A stretch of 64,000 nucleotides of DNA from Polynucleobacter sp. MWH-Jannik1A5. Its GTDB lineage: Bacteria; Pseudomonadota; Gammaproteobacteria; Burkholderiales; Burkholderiaceae. The stretch's first letter is position 1; each line of letters begins with the position of its first letter. Made by a program: the position numbers and the translations under genes. The notes under the pieces are model-generated. The model made no database searches and was not told the DNA's origin. It was given only the letters and a program-made list of their open reading frames with translations. Location of the stretch: assembly GCF_018881795.1 (NCBI RefSeq), contig NZ_JACVPQ010000001.1, positions 448,718 to 512,717 on the forward strand, read 5' to 3'. Below, piece by piece: positions 8,861 through 17,892 of this stretch.

Positions 8861-9387
8861 GATTTTTTAAGCTCGCTGAGCATAGGGTAGATTTTTTGAT
8901 TCAATAAATTGATCGTCAATGGACCAATATGCTTAAAGCGAATCACGCCTGCTTTATCAATAATGTAGGTCTCAGGCACACCATACACTCCGTAATCAAT
9001 GCCAACGCGACCATTGCCATCAAAGGCAGAGAGTACATAAGGGTTGCCCTGTTTTGCCAACATAGCCAGTGCATCTTCACGCTTATCTTTGTAATCTAAG
9101 CCAATGACTGGCGCTATTTGAGACTTAGCCAGCTCAACTAATACGGGATGTTCTTCACGACAAGCTACACACCATGAGGCCCAAACATTCAGGACCCACA
9201 CTTGACCCTTCATGCTTTCTGGTGAGAATGTTTTATTGGGTTCAGAAAGTTGAGCAACTTCAAACGCCGGGGCGGCCTTGTTAATTAATGGTGAAGGTAC
9301 TTCATGAGGATCACGATTGAGACCAATAGCTAAGAAAACTACCAAGCCTGTAAACAATACAAGCGGAATTAAGAATTTTGCTTTCAT
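8857..9387 (-). CDS. ccmG: Thiol:disulfide interchange protein CcmG/DsbE
   Basis: A 176-residue membrane-anchored thioredoxin-like protein. One N-terminal transmembrane helix (about 4-23) is followed by a thioredoxin fold with WCVAC (C73, C76), the acidic CcmG active-site helix (REEHP) and the cis-Pro loop GVPET near 138. It passes reducing equivalents to CcmH and apocytochrome c. It overlaps ccmF and ccmH by four bases each. Confidence 0.94.
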   Translation of the reverse strand: MKAKFLIPLVLFTGLVVFLAIGLNRDPHEVPSPLINKAAPAFEVAQLSEPNKTFSPESMKGQVWVLNVWASWCVACREEHPVLVELAKSQIAPVIGLDYKDKREDALAMLAKQGNPYVLSAFDGNGRVGIDYGVYGVPETYIIDKAGVIRFKHIGPLTINLLNQKIYPMLSELKKS

Positions 9388-11303
9388 GAGAGCTTGCTCT
9401 TTAACTTCATTCGATAACGCCTATCCGAAATAGCCAATACTCCGCCCAAAGCCATCAGTAAACAGCCACCCCAGATCCAATCAACAAAAGGCTTGTAGTA
9501 GACACGCACCGCCCAGGATTGATCTCCCAACTCTTCACCCAAAGATACATAAATATCGCGAGTCAGTCCTGCGTCAATTGCCGCCTCAGTCATCGGCATC
9601 GTAGATGAGAAGTAACTTCTCTTTTCAGGATAAAGACTGGTGGGCGAACCACCATCTTTTGACAGCAAGAAGGTACCGCGCATTGCCTGGTAATTAGGGC
9701 CGCGAGCAGGATTAACACCTTGCAACTGAATTTGATAGCCGCCAACCGTGACCGTGTCACCAGCTGACATACGTACATCTTTCTCTTCCTGATAAGCGCC
9801 CACCATCGTGACGCCAATTACAAACACCGCAATACCTAGGTGCGCTACCTGCATGCCGATAAAGGAGCGAGTAGGCTTACCAGCCTTTGCTTGACGAACG
9901 ATTTGCATGCAGCCTGACGCGATGACCCAAAAAGCCAACATGAAGCCCATACCTGCAAGCCAAGTAAATTGCCCCATGACTAAAGGAATCGCAACGCCAG
10001 CCACTAAAGCAACGGCACCTGCAAGCCAAAGACGCTTGATGATGCTGAGCAAGTTGCTCTGTTTCCAGCTTGCCCAAGGGCCAATGCCCATCAACACCAA
10101 TAAAGGAACCATGATGGGAACAAAGACGCTATTGAAATACGGAGGGCCTACAGAAATCTTACCCAGATGCAAAGCATCAATTAATAAAGGATAGAGTGTG
10201 CCCAGTAAGACAGATCCAGCCGAGACGACCAGAAAAACATTCCCAAGCAAGATAAATGTCTCTCTTGAGCTGAGATTAAATTTACCGCCCATCGTACTTT
10301 TAGGTGCGCGCCACGCGTAAAGCACCAGAGAAGATCCAACTACTAGTGATAAAAAGATCAGGATAAAAATACCGCGCCGAGGATCAGTTGCAAACGCATG
10401 CACCGAGGTCAATACACCGGAGCGAACTAAGAAGGTGCCCAGCAATGATAAAGAGAATGCTGTAATTGCCAAAAGCACGGTCCAACTCTTGAACCCGCCA
10501 CGCTTTTCAGTAACAGCCAATGAGTGCAATAAGGCAGTGCCTACCAGCCAAGGAATAAATGAGGCGTTCTCAACTGGGTCCCAGAACCACCAACCGCCCC
10601 AACCTAATTCGTAATAAGCCCACCAAGAACCCAGGGCAATACCCAGAGTCAAGAAAACCCAGGCAGCTGTAGTCCATGGACGTGACCAACGTGCCCATGC
10701 TGCATCTAATCTGCCTGACAACAAAGAGGCTATCGCAAAAGCAAAGGCTACTGAAAAACCAACATAGCCCATGTACAACATTGGCGGATGAAATACCAAA
10801 CCTGGATCCTGAAGCAGTGGATTTAGCGATCGCCCATCTTGAGCAGCCGGCAATAAACGTTCAAATGGATTGGAGGTAGTTAAAACAAATAACAGCAAAC
10901 CGCTGGTAACCAATCCCAGTACGCCGATTACGCGCGCCACCATGAAATCATCCAAGGCTTTTGAGAGTTGCGCCACCAAGATAGTCCACGTAGCCAGCAA
11001 GAAGATCCACAATAAGAGCGACCCTTCATGGCCACCCCATACCGCACCCAATCGATAAATCACCGGCATTTGTGAATTAGAGTGCTCAGCAACATAGAGC
11101 ACAGAAAAATCATTGCTGTAAAAACTCCAAGCCAATATTCCAAAGGAAATCGCCAGTAGTAAGAAAACGGTTTGGGCGGTAGGTCTTGCGAGAACTAGCC
11201 AGTCTCGGCGGCCAAAGTGGGCGCCCACCAAAGGCAGAACCCCTTGCACAAGAGAAATACAAAGCGCTAGAACTAATGCGTAATGCCCAAACTCTGGAAT
11301 CAT
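9384..11303 (-). CDS. ccmF: Haem lyase subunit CcmF
   Basis: A 639-residue polytopic membrane protein with about fifteen hydrophobic segments. The haem-handling WWD motif [19 protein letters not shown] (about residues 234-252) marks it as CcmF. Together with CcmH and CcmI it ligates haem from holo-CcmE to apocytochromes in the periplasm. The length is within the family range, and both ends overlap neighbouring ccm genes by four bases. Confidence 0.96.
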   Translation of the reverse strand: MIPEFGHYALVLALCISLVQGVLPLVGAHFGRRDWLVLARPTAQTVFLLLAISFGILAWSFYSNDFSVLYVAEHSNSQMPVIYRLGAVWGGHEGSLLLWIFLLATWTILVAQLSKALDDFMVARVIGVLGLVTSGLLLFVLTTSNPFERLLPAAQDGRSLNPLLQDPGLVFHPPMLYMGYVGFSVAFAFAIASLLSGRLDAAWARWSRPWTTAAWVFLTLGIALGSWWAYYELGWGGWWFWDPVENASFIPWLVGTALLHSLAVTEKRGGFKSWTVLLAITAFSLSLLGTFLVRSGVLTSVHAFATDPRRGIFILIFLSLVVGSSLVLYAWRAPKSTMGGKFNLSSRETFILLGNVFLVVSAGSVLLGTLYPLLIDALHLGKISVGPPYFNSVFVPIMVPLLVLMGIGPWASWKQSNLLSIIKRLWLAGAVALVAGVAIPLVMGQFTWLAGMGFMLAFWVIASGCMQIVRQAKAGKPTRSFIGMQVAHLGIAVFVIGVTMVGAYQEEKDVRMSAGDTVTVGGYQIQLQGVNPARGPNYQAMRGTFLLSKDGGSPTSLYPEKRSYFSSTMPMTEAAIDAGLTRDIYVSLGEELGDQSWAVRVYYKPFVDWIWGGCLLMALGGVLAISDRRYRMKLKSKLS

Positions 11304-11734
11304 TTAGCGCTTCCGTTTTTCTGCGCCTGATCTAAAGCATGTTTGGCTTCAGGTGGCATGTAATTCTCATCATGTTTCGCGAGCACCTCACTGGCAATAA
11401 ATTCACCATTCGCATTCATGCGACCTTGAATCACCGCACCTTTACCCTCTTTAAATAAATCGGGAAGAATGCCGGTATAGGCAACTGGAATATCTTTCAC
11501 GAGATCAGTGATCTCAAAGTGCACAGTGAGGCCATCACGTTTTACCGAGCCATCCTTCACCATGCCACCAATTCTAAAAGTTTGACCTTGAGGCGCTTTA
11601 CCTGCAGCAACCTCACTAGGAGTGACATACAAAGCGATATTGCTATTAAGCGCATTCAAGATCAACATGGCAGCAACTCCAATCGCCAGGAGTGCGCCAA
11701 TAATAATCAATGCGCGTTTATGTCTAGGTTTCAC
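11300..11734 (-). CDS. ccmE: Haem chaperone CcmE
   Basis: A 144-residue periplasmic haem chaperone with an N-terminal membrane anchor (about 8-28) and an OB-fold body. The HDENY motif has the covalent haem-binding His121 and the nearby Tyr125. It accepts haem from the CcmABCD complex and carries it to CcmF. The start is GTG, overlapping the ccmD stop by four bases. Confidence 0.95.
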   Translation of the reverse strand: MKPRHKRALIIIGALLAIGVAAMLILNALNSNIALYVTPSEVAAGKAPQGQTFRIGGMVKDGSVKRDGLTVHFEITDLVKDIPVAYTGILPDLFKEGKGAVIQGRMNANGEFIASEVLAKHDENYMPPEAKHALDQAQKNGSAK

Positions 11735-11919
11735 TTACCAATCTCTTTATCAAACTGTTCTGCTAGCTGCTGTTGCTTCAACCTGCGCACAATCGCCCTA
11801 AAACGAGCGCGCACAAATAGAGGCTCCAATATCAAAACCAAGGCACAAATGCCAAAACTGCTCCACACATAGAGTGCGTAACCGCCCATAGCAAAAAACT
11901 CGGAAGGACTATTCCACAT
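11731..11919 (-). CDS. ccmD: Haem exporter protein CcmD
   Basis: A 62-residue protein with one membrane helix (about residues 12-33, starting [16 protein letters not shown]) and a basic cytoplasmic tail. It is small and poorly conserved, but its position between ccmC and ccmE and the F-x-M-G-G-Y-A motif fit CcmD. CcmD stabilises CcmC-CcmE binding and release of holo-CcmE. It starts on the last base of the ccmC stop codon (TAATG-type junction). Confidence 0.9.
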   Translation of the reverse strand: MWNSPSEFFAMGGYALYVWSSFGICALVLILEPLFVRARFRAIVRRLKQQQLAEQFDKEIGK

Positions 11920-12689
11920 TAGCTTTTCACCTCAATTGATTGTCTCACCCAATCCGCATGGGCTTCACGCTCCAAAATGATTGCCCTCACTCGCATTAAG
12001 GTGACTGCAATGGTGTACATCCAGAAACACAAGGCCATCAATAGCATTCCCCAGAGCATGGTTTGAGCCATTGCTGGTGATTTAGTCAAAGAAACGGAAG
12101 CCCCTTGATGCAAGGTATTCCACCATTTCACTGAAAAGTAAATAATGGGTACATTAACTACGCCAACTAATGCCAAAATTGCACTAGCTTTATCAGCGCG
12201 ACGCGGATCGTCGATAGCGGCTCGTAAGGCAATAAAGCCCAAATAAAGAAACAATAGAATCAGCTCTGATGTGAGTCGTGCATCCCATACCCACCATGTA
12301 CCCCACATTGGCTTGCCCCAAAACGCACCAGTCCATAAAGACAGAAACGCCATCCAGGCGCCAATTGGCGCAAGTGCCTGCGCCATCATGGCAGACAAGC
12401 GGGTATTAAAAACAAGCCCGAGCCCCGCCCAAGCAGCCATCACTAAATAGATAAACATCGACATCCATGAGGCTGGCACATGGATAAAGATAATGCGATA
12501 GCCCTGCCCTTGAACGGCGTCCACTGGAGCAACAAAAAAACTTACCCATAAACCAATAGCGCCAAATAGCAATGTCAAAACCCAAAAGAATGGGATGAGC
12601 TTTCCCGCCACCGGATAAAAGGTGCTGGGGCTAGATAACTTAAACCAGTTAATCAGGCGGTTATTAGAAAAGTGATTTGTTTGACTCAT
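11919..12689 (-). CDS. ccmC: Haem exporter protein CcmC
   Basis: A 256-residue protein with six predicted transmembrane segments and the haem-handling signature WGTWWVWDARLTSELILLF near residues 128-146, flanked by conserved histidines such as FIHVPASW. CcmC presents haem to CcmE on the periplasmic face. The N-terminal about 25 residues before the first helix are hydrophilic. It overlaps ccmB by four bases upstream and ccmD by one base downstream. Confidence 0.95.
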   Translation of the reverse strand: MSQTNHFSNNRLINWFKLSSPSTFYPVAGKLIPFFWVLTLLFGAIGLWVSFFVAPVDAVQGQGYRIIFIHVPASWMSMFIYLVMAAWAGLGLVFNTRLSAMMAQALAPIGAWMAFLSLWTGAFWGKPMWGTWWVWDARLTSELILLFLYLGFIALRAAIDDPRRADKASAILALVGVVNVPIIYFSVKWWNTLHQGASVSLTKSPAMAQTMLWGMLLMALCFWMYTIAVTLMRVRAIILEREAHADWVRQSIEVKS

Positions 12690-13351
12690 TCAATCGCAAT
12701 CTTTACAGCAGCAGTACTTACCCAAGGAACAAATGCTAAAGCCAAAATCAATAATGCGCCCAGCAATGAAAAATGGCCCGATGCATCCAAGCCCACACTA
12801 TTAGCGTATACAGCGCCAGCACCAAAAATGAGGACTGGAATAAATAAAGGCAGTATCAATAAACTTAATAAAACGCTGCCACCCCTCACCCCCAAGGTCA
12901 ATGCAGCCCCTATTGAGCCTAGCAAGGATAGCACTGGAGTACCCAATAAAAGAGTGCCCATCAGCACATATAAAGAGCTGGCATCTAAATCAAACTGAAT
13001 ACCAATAATAGGGGCTAAAAGTACCAGCGGTAGGCCACACACAATCCAGTGGGCAATAATTTTTCCGGCCACTAGTAGCGCCAGAGGTTGAGGCGACAAA
13101 ACCAGCTGCTCTAAAGAACCATCCTGATAATCGGCCGCAAACATTCGATGCAAACCTAATAATGTAGAAAGCAAGGCCGCAACCCAAAGAACGCCTGGTG
13201 CGATTTTTCGCAATAATGCAGCATCCGCACCAATCCCCAGAGGAAATAAACTGGTTACAACGACAAAAAAGAATAAGGCCGTTAGCACTTCGCTCTTGCG
13301 GCGCATAACCAGCAACAGATCGCGATGAATGATCGTTAGTAAAGCCTTCAT
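12686..13351 (-). CDS. ccmB: Haem exporter ABC permease CcmB
   Basis: A 221-residue membrane protein with six hydrophobic segments. RDLLLVMRRKSEVLTALFFF at the N-terminus and MFAADYQDGSLEQLVLSPQP in the first cytoplasmic loop are typical of CcmB. It forms the transmembrane part of the CcmAB ATPase that drives release of holo-CcmE from CcmC. It overlaps ccmA by four bases. Confidence 0.95.
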   Translation of the reverse strand: MKALLTIIHRDLLLVMRRKSEVLTALFFFVVVTSLFPLGIGADAALLRKIAPGVLWVAALLSTLLGLHRMFAADYQDGSLEQLVLSPQPLALLVAGKIIAHWIVCGLPLVLLAPIIGIQFDLDASSLYVLMGTLLLGTPVLSLLGSIGAALTLGVRGGSVLLSLLILPLFIPVLIFGAGAVYANSVGLDASGHFSLLGALLILALAFVPWVSTAAVKIAIE

Positions 13352-13995
13352 AAATCAAGCGTCCTCACATGAGGAAGATTTACCTCTTGATGGCTAGTCA
13401 ATACCACCAAGCCCCCAAGCTTCACATGCTCTGCAATAAGATCTTGCAAGGCTTGCACAGCATGAATATCCAGCGCATTAAATGGTTCGTCAAGAATCCA
13501 TAGCTTTGCTTGCCGCGTCAGCATGCGTGCCATCAAGACGCGACGCTTTTGCCCAGCCGACAAACAATTGACTGGCAAGTGTTCACGCCCACGTAATCCA
13601 AAGCGCCAGAGGGCTGATAAAGCCTTCTCGCCTAGCAATTGAATATCATCTAATGCAGCATAGATCTGTAAATTTTCTAGCGCAGTGAGATCTTCCTTTA
13701 AGGCGTCGCGATGTCCCATAAACAAGAGTTCGCGATGATAAGCAGAAACATCTTTAGCAATAGATATTCCATTCCAAAAAATCTCGCCAGCCTCTGGCTT
13801 TGATAAACCCGTCAGGAGTCTGAGTAAGCTAGTTTTTCCAACGCCATTTTCTCCGCGCACATGAAGGCACTCTCCACCAGAAACCTTTAAGTGAAGATCT
13901 TCAAACAATCTTCTTTCACCGCGTACACAAGCAAGAGCTCGCGCTTCAAGCGCCAAGGCAGAGTTGCTGGAGGTGGAAGAGTTATCGACTGTCAT
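13348..13995 (-). CDS. ccmA: Cytochrome c biogenesis ATP-binding protein CcmA
   Basis: A 215-residue ABC ATPase, first gene of the operon. It has Walker A (GENGVGKTS, about residue 52), an ABC signature (LSAGQKRRVLMARM), Walker B (LWILDEPFNALD) and the switch His (TSHQEVN). The signature LSAGQ rather than LSGGQ is common in CcmA. ATG at 13995 is chosen; a TTG three codons upstream is the alternative and neither has a strong ribosome-binding site. With CcmB it powers the haem-delivery step. Confidence 0.94.
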   Translation of the reverse strand: MTVDNSSTSSNSALALEARALACVRGERRLFEDLHLKVSGGECLHVRGENGVGKTSLLRLLTGLSKPEAGEIFWNGISIAKDVSAYHRELLFMGHRDALKEDLTALENLQIYAALDDIQLLGEKALSALWRFGLRGREHLPVNCLSAGQKRRVLMARMLTRQAKLWILDEPFNALDIHAVQALQDLIAEHVKLGGLVVLTSHQEVNLPHVRTLDL

Positions 13996-14142
13996 GTAGG
14001 GCAATGGCTTGATTTAAACCACCCCAGGCATTGTCCAGACCCCATTGGGACTAACAAACCAGAAAAAGTGGAATTAAGGGAATAATCCCTTTCAATTCAA
14101 TTACTTATGAAATTATAAACCGAGTCCACCAAGAACAAAAAA

Positions 14143-14164
14143 ACCACCAAAAGGTGGTTTTTTC
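14143..14164 (-). terminator. Rho-independent terminator of the wrbA-like gene
   Basis: ACCACC-AAAA-GGTGGT stem-loop with T-runs on both sides. It lies about 20 bases downstream of the flavodoxin-family gene on the minus strand and insulates the ccm operon from it. Confidence 0.8.
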
Positions 14165-14184
14165 AATTAAATCAATTACTTAGC

Positions 14185-14739
14185 TTAGTTCAGACGCTTT
14201 GTAATTTCAGCAATACGCTGCCCATAGAGTCTTGCAGTCTCTAAGTCACCGGCATTCACCTCATCCACACTCGCATCCGAGGGAGTCTGCATCATGGCTC
14301 CTGCAGAAGAACCAACATAGTTAATGTCATCACGTTTAGCGGCTTTTGAGTTGGAAGGCATCAACCCAGTTCCCACCCATAAACCATTGTGCTGCATGGC
14401 CAAGGTAAAGAAATAATGCAAAGTGGAATGCTTATCGCCATTCATCGTGGCTGAATTAGTAAAACCGCCAAACACTTTATCTTTCCATTGCTGAGAGAAC
14501 CATTGCTTGGAACTCGCATCAGCAAACTTTTTAAATTGCCAGCTGACGGTTCCCATATAAGTTGGCGAACCAAAAACGATTGCATCCGCTTCATTCAAAA
14601 TTACCCACTGCGCATCCGTCAAGTTGCCCTCAGCATCAATTGCTACCAATGTAGCGCCAGCTCCTTTTGCAACCGCTTCCGCCTGTTTTACCGTGTGCCC
14701 ATAGCCACTATGAAATACCACTGCAATTTTTTTTGTCAT
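14185..14739 (-). CDS. Flavodoxin family / WrbA-like NAD(P)H:quinone oxidoreductase
   Basis: A 184-residue flavodoxin-fold protein. The phosphate-binding loop is VFHSGYGHTVKQAEAVA near residue 8, and GSPTYMGTVSWQFKKF near 77 is the isoalloxazine loop seen in WrbA-type proteins. It probably uses FMN for two-electron quinone reduction in the cytoplasm. It is monocistronic, with its own terminator downstream. Canonical WrbA is near 200 residues and has slightly different loops, so the symbol is withheld. Confidence 0.82.
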   Translation of the reverse strand: MTKKIAVVFHSGYGHTVKQAEAVAKGAGATLVAIDAEGNLTDAQWVILNEADAIVFGSPTYMGTVSWQFKKFADASSKQWFSQQWKDKVFGGFTNSATMNGDKHSTLHYFFTLAMQHNGLWVGTGLMPSNSKAAKRDDINYVGSSAGAMMQTPSDASVDEVNAGDLETARLYGQRIAEITKRLN

Positions 14740-14779
14740 ATCAATCTCCTTTTAAGAATGCAATCTGCTCTTAATTATT

Positions 14780-15193
14780 TTATTTCCAGAATAAAGAAAT
14801 TTTTTGCGGCGTTTCAGGCTTAATAGAAAGTATTCGCCTTTGAACAACCCCTTCATATACCGCTTCAACCACATAATCTCCGGGCGTAAGATTAATCAGC
14901 ATATAAGGGCCATCTGCTTGGGCGTCAAAGATCATCTGCTTTTTATTTGAGCTCATGATTTTGATAGTTGCTCCAAATATCCAAACACCCCTACCATTCT
15001 CAATCTGCGACATTTCCAGCAATAAAGGCCATTGCTTTGCCTCGGCAAGAATGGCTACCGTCTCACCCTCACCAACACCGCCAGTGATGTAAGAAATGCC
15101 TTGTGAATACTGTGTTTCTGGAATTTGAGCCATAGACAAAGCGCTCATCAAAATCAAATGCGTGGAAAAAATTATTTTTAGAAGTGTTTTCAT
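14780..15193 (-). CDS. Secreted protein with carboxypeptidase-regulatory-like fold
   Basis: A 137-residue protein with a signal peptide ending near ALSMAQ (residue 22). The C-terminal half (QADGPYMLINLTPGDYVVEAVYEG) has the alternating strand and P-G-x-Y pattern of carboxypeptidase regulatory-like (transthyretin-type) domains. It is inferred to be periplasmic. No enzyme motif is visible and its function is unknown. Confidence 0.65.
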   Translation of the reverse strand: MKTLLKIIFSTHLILMSALSMAQIPETQYSQGISYITGGVGEGETVAILAEAKQWPLLLEMSQIENGRGVWIFGATIKIMSSNKKQMIFDAQADGPYMLINLTPGDYVVEAVYEGVVQRRILSIKPETPQKISLFWK

Positions 15194-15223
15194 CCTTCTA
15201 TCCTACGCCTGATTGCTCTATAA

Positions 15224-15249
15224 AAAAAGCCCCGCAAGACGGGGCTTTT
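15224..15249 (-). terminator. Rho-independent terminator of the qor-like gene
   Basis: GCCCCG-CAAGA-CGGGGC stem-loop flanked by an A-run on the left and a T-run on the right. Read on the minus strand it lies just after the quinone reductase stop and ends in seven U residues. Confidence 0.85.
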
Positions 15250-15271
15250 GTACGCTAGAACACTTAAGAAT

Positions 15272-16252
15272 CTATGGTGTCATGACAATTGCGCCAGAAA
15301 CTTTTCTACCTTCAGCAGCACGGTGTGCGTCTGCCGCTTGCTCCAAGGAAAACTTCGCGCCAATTTGTACTTTGACCTGCCCTTTGGCAATTGCATCAAA
15401 GACTGCTTTAGCATTTTCTTTTAACAAGGCTGCAGTTGCATTATGTGGAAATACAGAAGGTCTTGTTAAAAATAGACAACCCTTCTTGTTTAAGATTTCT
15501 GGCTGAATCTCTGGGGCTGGTCCTGAGGCGGCGCCGAACAAGGCCACCGTGCCAAACGGAGCGGCACAATCCAAGGATCCCAAGAAAGTAGTCTTTGCAA
15601 CAGAGTCGTAAACCACGTTAGCTTTTTTGCCACCAGCTGCCTTAATAACCTCTTCAACCCAATTTGGTTGAGAGTAATCAACTACGGCGTCACAACCTGC
15701 TTCCTTAGCGGCCGCGAACTTTGCTGGCGAACCCACAGTGCCAACAACAAAAGCACCCAAAGCTTTTGCCCAGCCAGCCAAAATTTGACCAACACCACCT
15801 GCAGCAGCATGGACAAGTACAACATCGCCAGCTTTTACTTTGTATGTTTTCTGAACTAGGTATTGCGCAGTCATTGCCTTAAAGAAAACCGCTGCAGCTA
15901 CTTCATCAGAGATGCCAGCTGGTATCAAAACCAATTTATCAGCAGCAACATTACGAGCGCTAGCGTATGCACCAATTCCAGCGTTCATGTAAACCACGTG
16001 ATCGCCAACTTTAAAGTCAGTAACGCCTTCGCCTACAACCTCAACAACACCAGCAGCCTCATGACCGAGGCCAGTAGGCATCTCGAGCGGGTACACACCA
16101 GAGCGCTGATAAACGTCAATGAAATTAAATCCAATCGCAGTTTGACGAATCTGCACTTCACCTTTTGCAGGTGGAGGCAATTCTTTGTCGATTACCTTAA
16201 TTACGTCTGCACTGCCTAATTCAGTCAGACTAACAACTCGAGCTTTTGTCAC
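15272..16252 (-). CDS. qor: NADPH:quinone oxidoreductase (zinc-independent MDR family)
   Basis: A 326-residue medium-chain reductase, inferred to reduce quinones or enones with NADPH in the cytoplasm. The N-terminal GroES-like domain carries FNFIDVYQRSGVYP (about residue 42), characteristic of quinone reductases. The Rossmann domain has HAAAGGVGQ near 148. The structural-zinc cysteine cluster of alcohol dehydrogenases is absent. The start is GTG at 16252, preceded by AAGGTG at good spacing. It is likely monocistronic. Confidence 0.9.
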   Translation of the reverse strand: MTKARVVSLTELGSADVIKVIDKELPPPAKGEVQIRQTAIGFNFIDVYQRSGVYPLEMPTGLGHEAAGVVEVVGEGVTDFKVGDHVVYMNAGIGAYASARNVAADKLVLIPAGISDEVAAAVFFKAMTAQYLVQKTYKVKAGDVVLVHAAAGGVGQILAGWAKALGAFVVGTVGSPAKFAAAKEAGCDAVVDYSQPNWVEEVIKAAGGKKANVVYDSVAKTTFLGSLDCAAPFGTVALFGAASGPAPEIQPEILNKKGCLFLTRPSVFPHNATAALLKENAKAVFDAIAKGQVKVQIGAKFSLEQAADAHRAAEGRKVSGAIVMTP

Positions 16253-16286
16253 GTGTCACCTTATTATTTTTATAGAGAGAAAATAA

Positions 16287-16721
16287 TCATACAGTAAGGG
16301 CATCTTCCTCAATTACCGCCCAAGTACTATCACCCAACTTCTTCACTGCCATTGAATAGGTCCAACTCTCAGGAATACCGCAACTCCATTCTTTTGGACC
16401 ATTCTGGATTAAGACATTAACGCCATTCCTGCCGTCATAGTACAAGTGATAAATTTTTCCATGAATTGGATTAAAGCTAAATTTAGCGCTGTGCACCATC
16501 TCAGTAGCATCGAGTCTTGCTTGCAAAGCTTTCGCCTGCTTCATCAAAACCTCAGCTTGCTCCATAATGCGGTCATATTCCAACTTAGCATTCTGACGCG
16601 CTACGTTGACAGCTTTATCTTTTTCTTCTGTAACCTTGATAGGAGCAAATACAGGGGCGCCCACCTCCATTGGATATTCAATCCCTGCATGACGCGCTGG
16701 ATCGGTATCTTCGATTCTCAT
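16287..16721 (-). CDS. DUF2452 domain-containing protein
   Basis: A 144-residue soluble protein. A helical segment (about residues 30-72, KDKAVNVARQNAKLEYDRI and onward) is followed by a small beta-rich domain with FNPIHGKIYHLY and WSCGIPESWTYSMAVKKLGD, the DUF2452 pattern. No signal peptide, metal site or catalytic motif is evident. The function is unknown. It stands alone on the minus strand with 34 bases to the quinone reductase. Confidence 0.8.
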   Translation of the reverse strand: MRIEDTDPARHAGIEYPMEVGAPVFAPIKVTEEKDKAVNVARQNAKLEYDRIMEQAEVLMKQAKALQARLDATEMVHSAKFSFNPIHGKIYHLYYDGRNGVNVLIQNGPKEWSCGIPESWTYSMAVKKLGDSTWAVIEEDALTV

Positions 16722-16791
16722 GAAATGCCCTGTATTTCTATATAAATAAGTATTGTTCGCAGAAAGTGTGACACAAATCCCGGGCTTTTGC

Positions 16792-17340
16792 TCAGCGCTT
16801 ATGGAAGCTCAAAGTAACCTCACCCAGCTCAATTCCAAACTTACTCATTTTGGCCTTATTGAGCATCACTTTAGGGGTCATCAAGTACATCCAATCATTG
16901 AATTGCACGTGATAAATGGTGCCATCCACTGGCAAGGCAAGGGTATAGGTCCAATTCAGAGCATTTCCTGCTAGTTGGCCTTGGGCATCCCCCACTACGT
17001 CATCCGCTCTACCAATGTAATAGCCAGGAGATTGCTCCGTTAAAGTCCAAATACGCTTTTGCTTAGTACCATCCGAGTAGTCAAAGCTCTCATCAAGAGT
17101 GCCTACTTTTTTTCCATCAACAGTTGTCCAATTGGATTTGATCAACACCGTAAAACGTTTTTTTACCTCGCCACTGCGATCGGTAAAAATGCCATAGGCA
17201 TCAATCGTTCCCGAAAAATACTCACTCAGATCCAGTACAGGCTTTTCAGCTGCATATTGCGAAACTTGAGGCGCAGAACAAGAAACGACAAATAGTCCGC
17301 AAAATATCAACAGCGTGAAACGATAAAAAATGGTTTTCAT
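16792..17340 (-). CDS. DUF3833 domain-containing lipoprotein
   Basis: A 182-residue protein with a lipoprotein signal (GLFVVSC, lipid-accepting Cys near residue 21). A body typical of DUF3833 follows, with YFSGTIDAYGIFTDRSGEVKKRF near 42 and FNDWMYLM near 148. It starts 3 bases after the chalcone-isomerase-like gene on the same strand. Elsewhere DUF3833 proteins sit with chalcone-isomerase-like and lipid-modifying genes, which suggests a periplasmic lipid-related role. That function is inferred only. Confidence 0.85.
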   Translation of the reverse strand: MKTIFYRFTLLIFCGLFVVSCSAPQVSQYAAEKPVLDLSEYFSGTIDAYGIFTDRSGEVKKRFTVLIKSNWTTVDGKKVGTLDESFDYSDGTKQKRIWTLTEQSPGYYIGRADDVVGDAQGQLAGNALNWTYTLALPVDGTIYHVQFNDWMYLMTPKVMLNKAKMSKFGIELGEVTLSFHKR

Positions 17341-17343
17341 GAA

Positions 17344-17892
17344 TTAGCAGGCCTCATTAAAAATCGGTGGCGGGCAAGATTGTCCTAGCAACTCCGTCCG
17401 CAGCTTAGGTGCACTTGTTTTTGGATCAAGCCAAATCCCAAAAAATGCCTTTGAAAATTCAGGGCCTGGTATCTGTGCAATCTGCTTACCATCGTGATAA
17501 AAAATGGTTCCTTGCTTAGGGGAATACATCGCTGTCAAAGTTTGTCCTGATTCCACATTCGGCAAGATGGCAGTTAACTCCTTACCCCAAAGCGATGCCT
17601 GAGCCTCTGGCACACCAATACGCTTCATCTCCTCGACACTTCGATTGGCAATAGAGGATCCAGAGAATGATTTTTGGTAGCGCAGATTTAATGCAAAGTC
17701 GGGAGAGGATAGAGAGCCCACTCGATAAAAGGAGGCGTCGTAAACATGCAGGCCAAACCAAGTGAGTCGTCCACTACCTTGAAGTTTTGCAGAACTGATA
17801 TTTGCAGGCAATTCAATCGGCTCGCGAGCAAAGCCAGTTGATAGCACTGTGCTCAATAAAGTAAACACGATAAAAAATTGAATTCTTTTCAT
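17344..17892 (-). CDS. Chalcone isomerase-like periplasmic protein
   Basis: A 182-residue protein with a signal peptide cleaved near residue 22. Its chalcone-isomerase fold is marked by LQGSGRLTWFGLHVYDASFY (near 35), FALNLRYQKSFSGSSIANRS (near 66) and FSKAFFGIWLDPKT near the C-terminus. Bacterial members of this fold are not flavonoid enzymes and may bind fatty acids or other lipids. It overlaps the upstream DCC-family gene by four bases and is followed at once by the DUF3833 lipoprotein. Confidence 0.85.
   Translation of the reverse strand: MKRIQFFIVFTLLSTVLSTGFAREPIELPANISSAKLQGSGRLTWFGLHVYDASFYRVGSLSSPDFALNLRYQKSFSGSSIANRSVEEMKRIGVPEAQASLWGKELTAILPNVESGQTLTAMYSPKQGTIFYHDGKQIAQIPGPEFSKAFFGIWLDPKTSAPKLRTELLGQSCPPPIFNEAC

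Noticed and set aside
10676..11058. Plus-strand frames opposite ccmF
   Set aside because: Shadows of a strongly conserved gene; no start signals.
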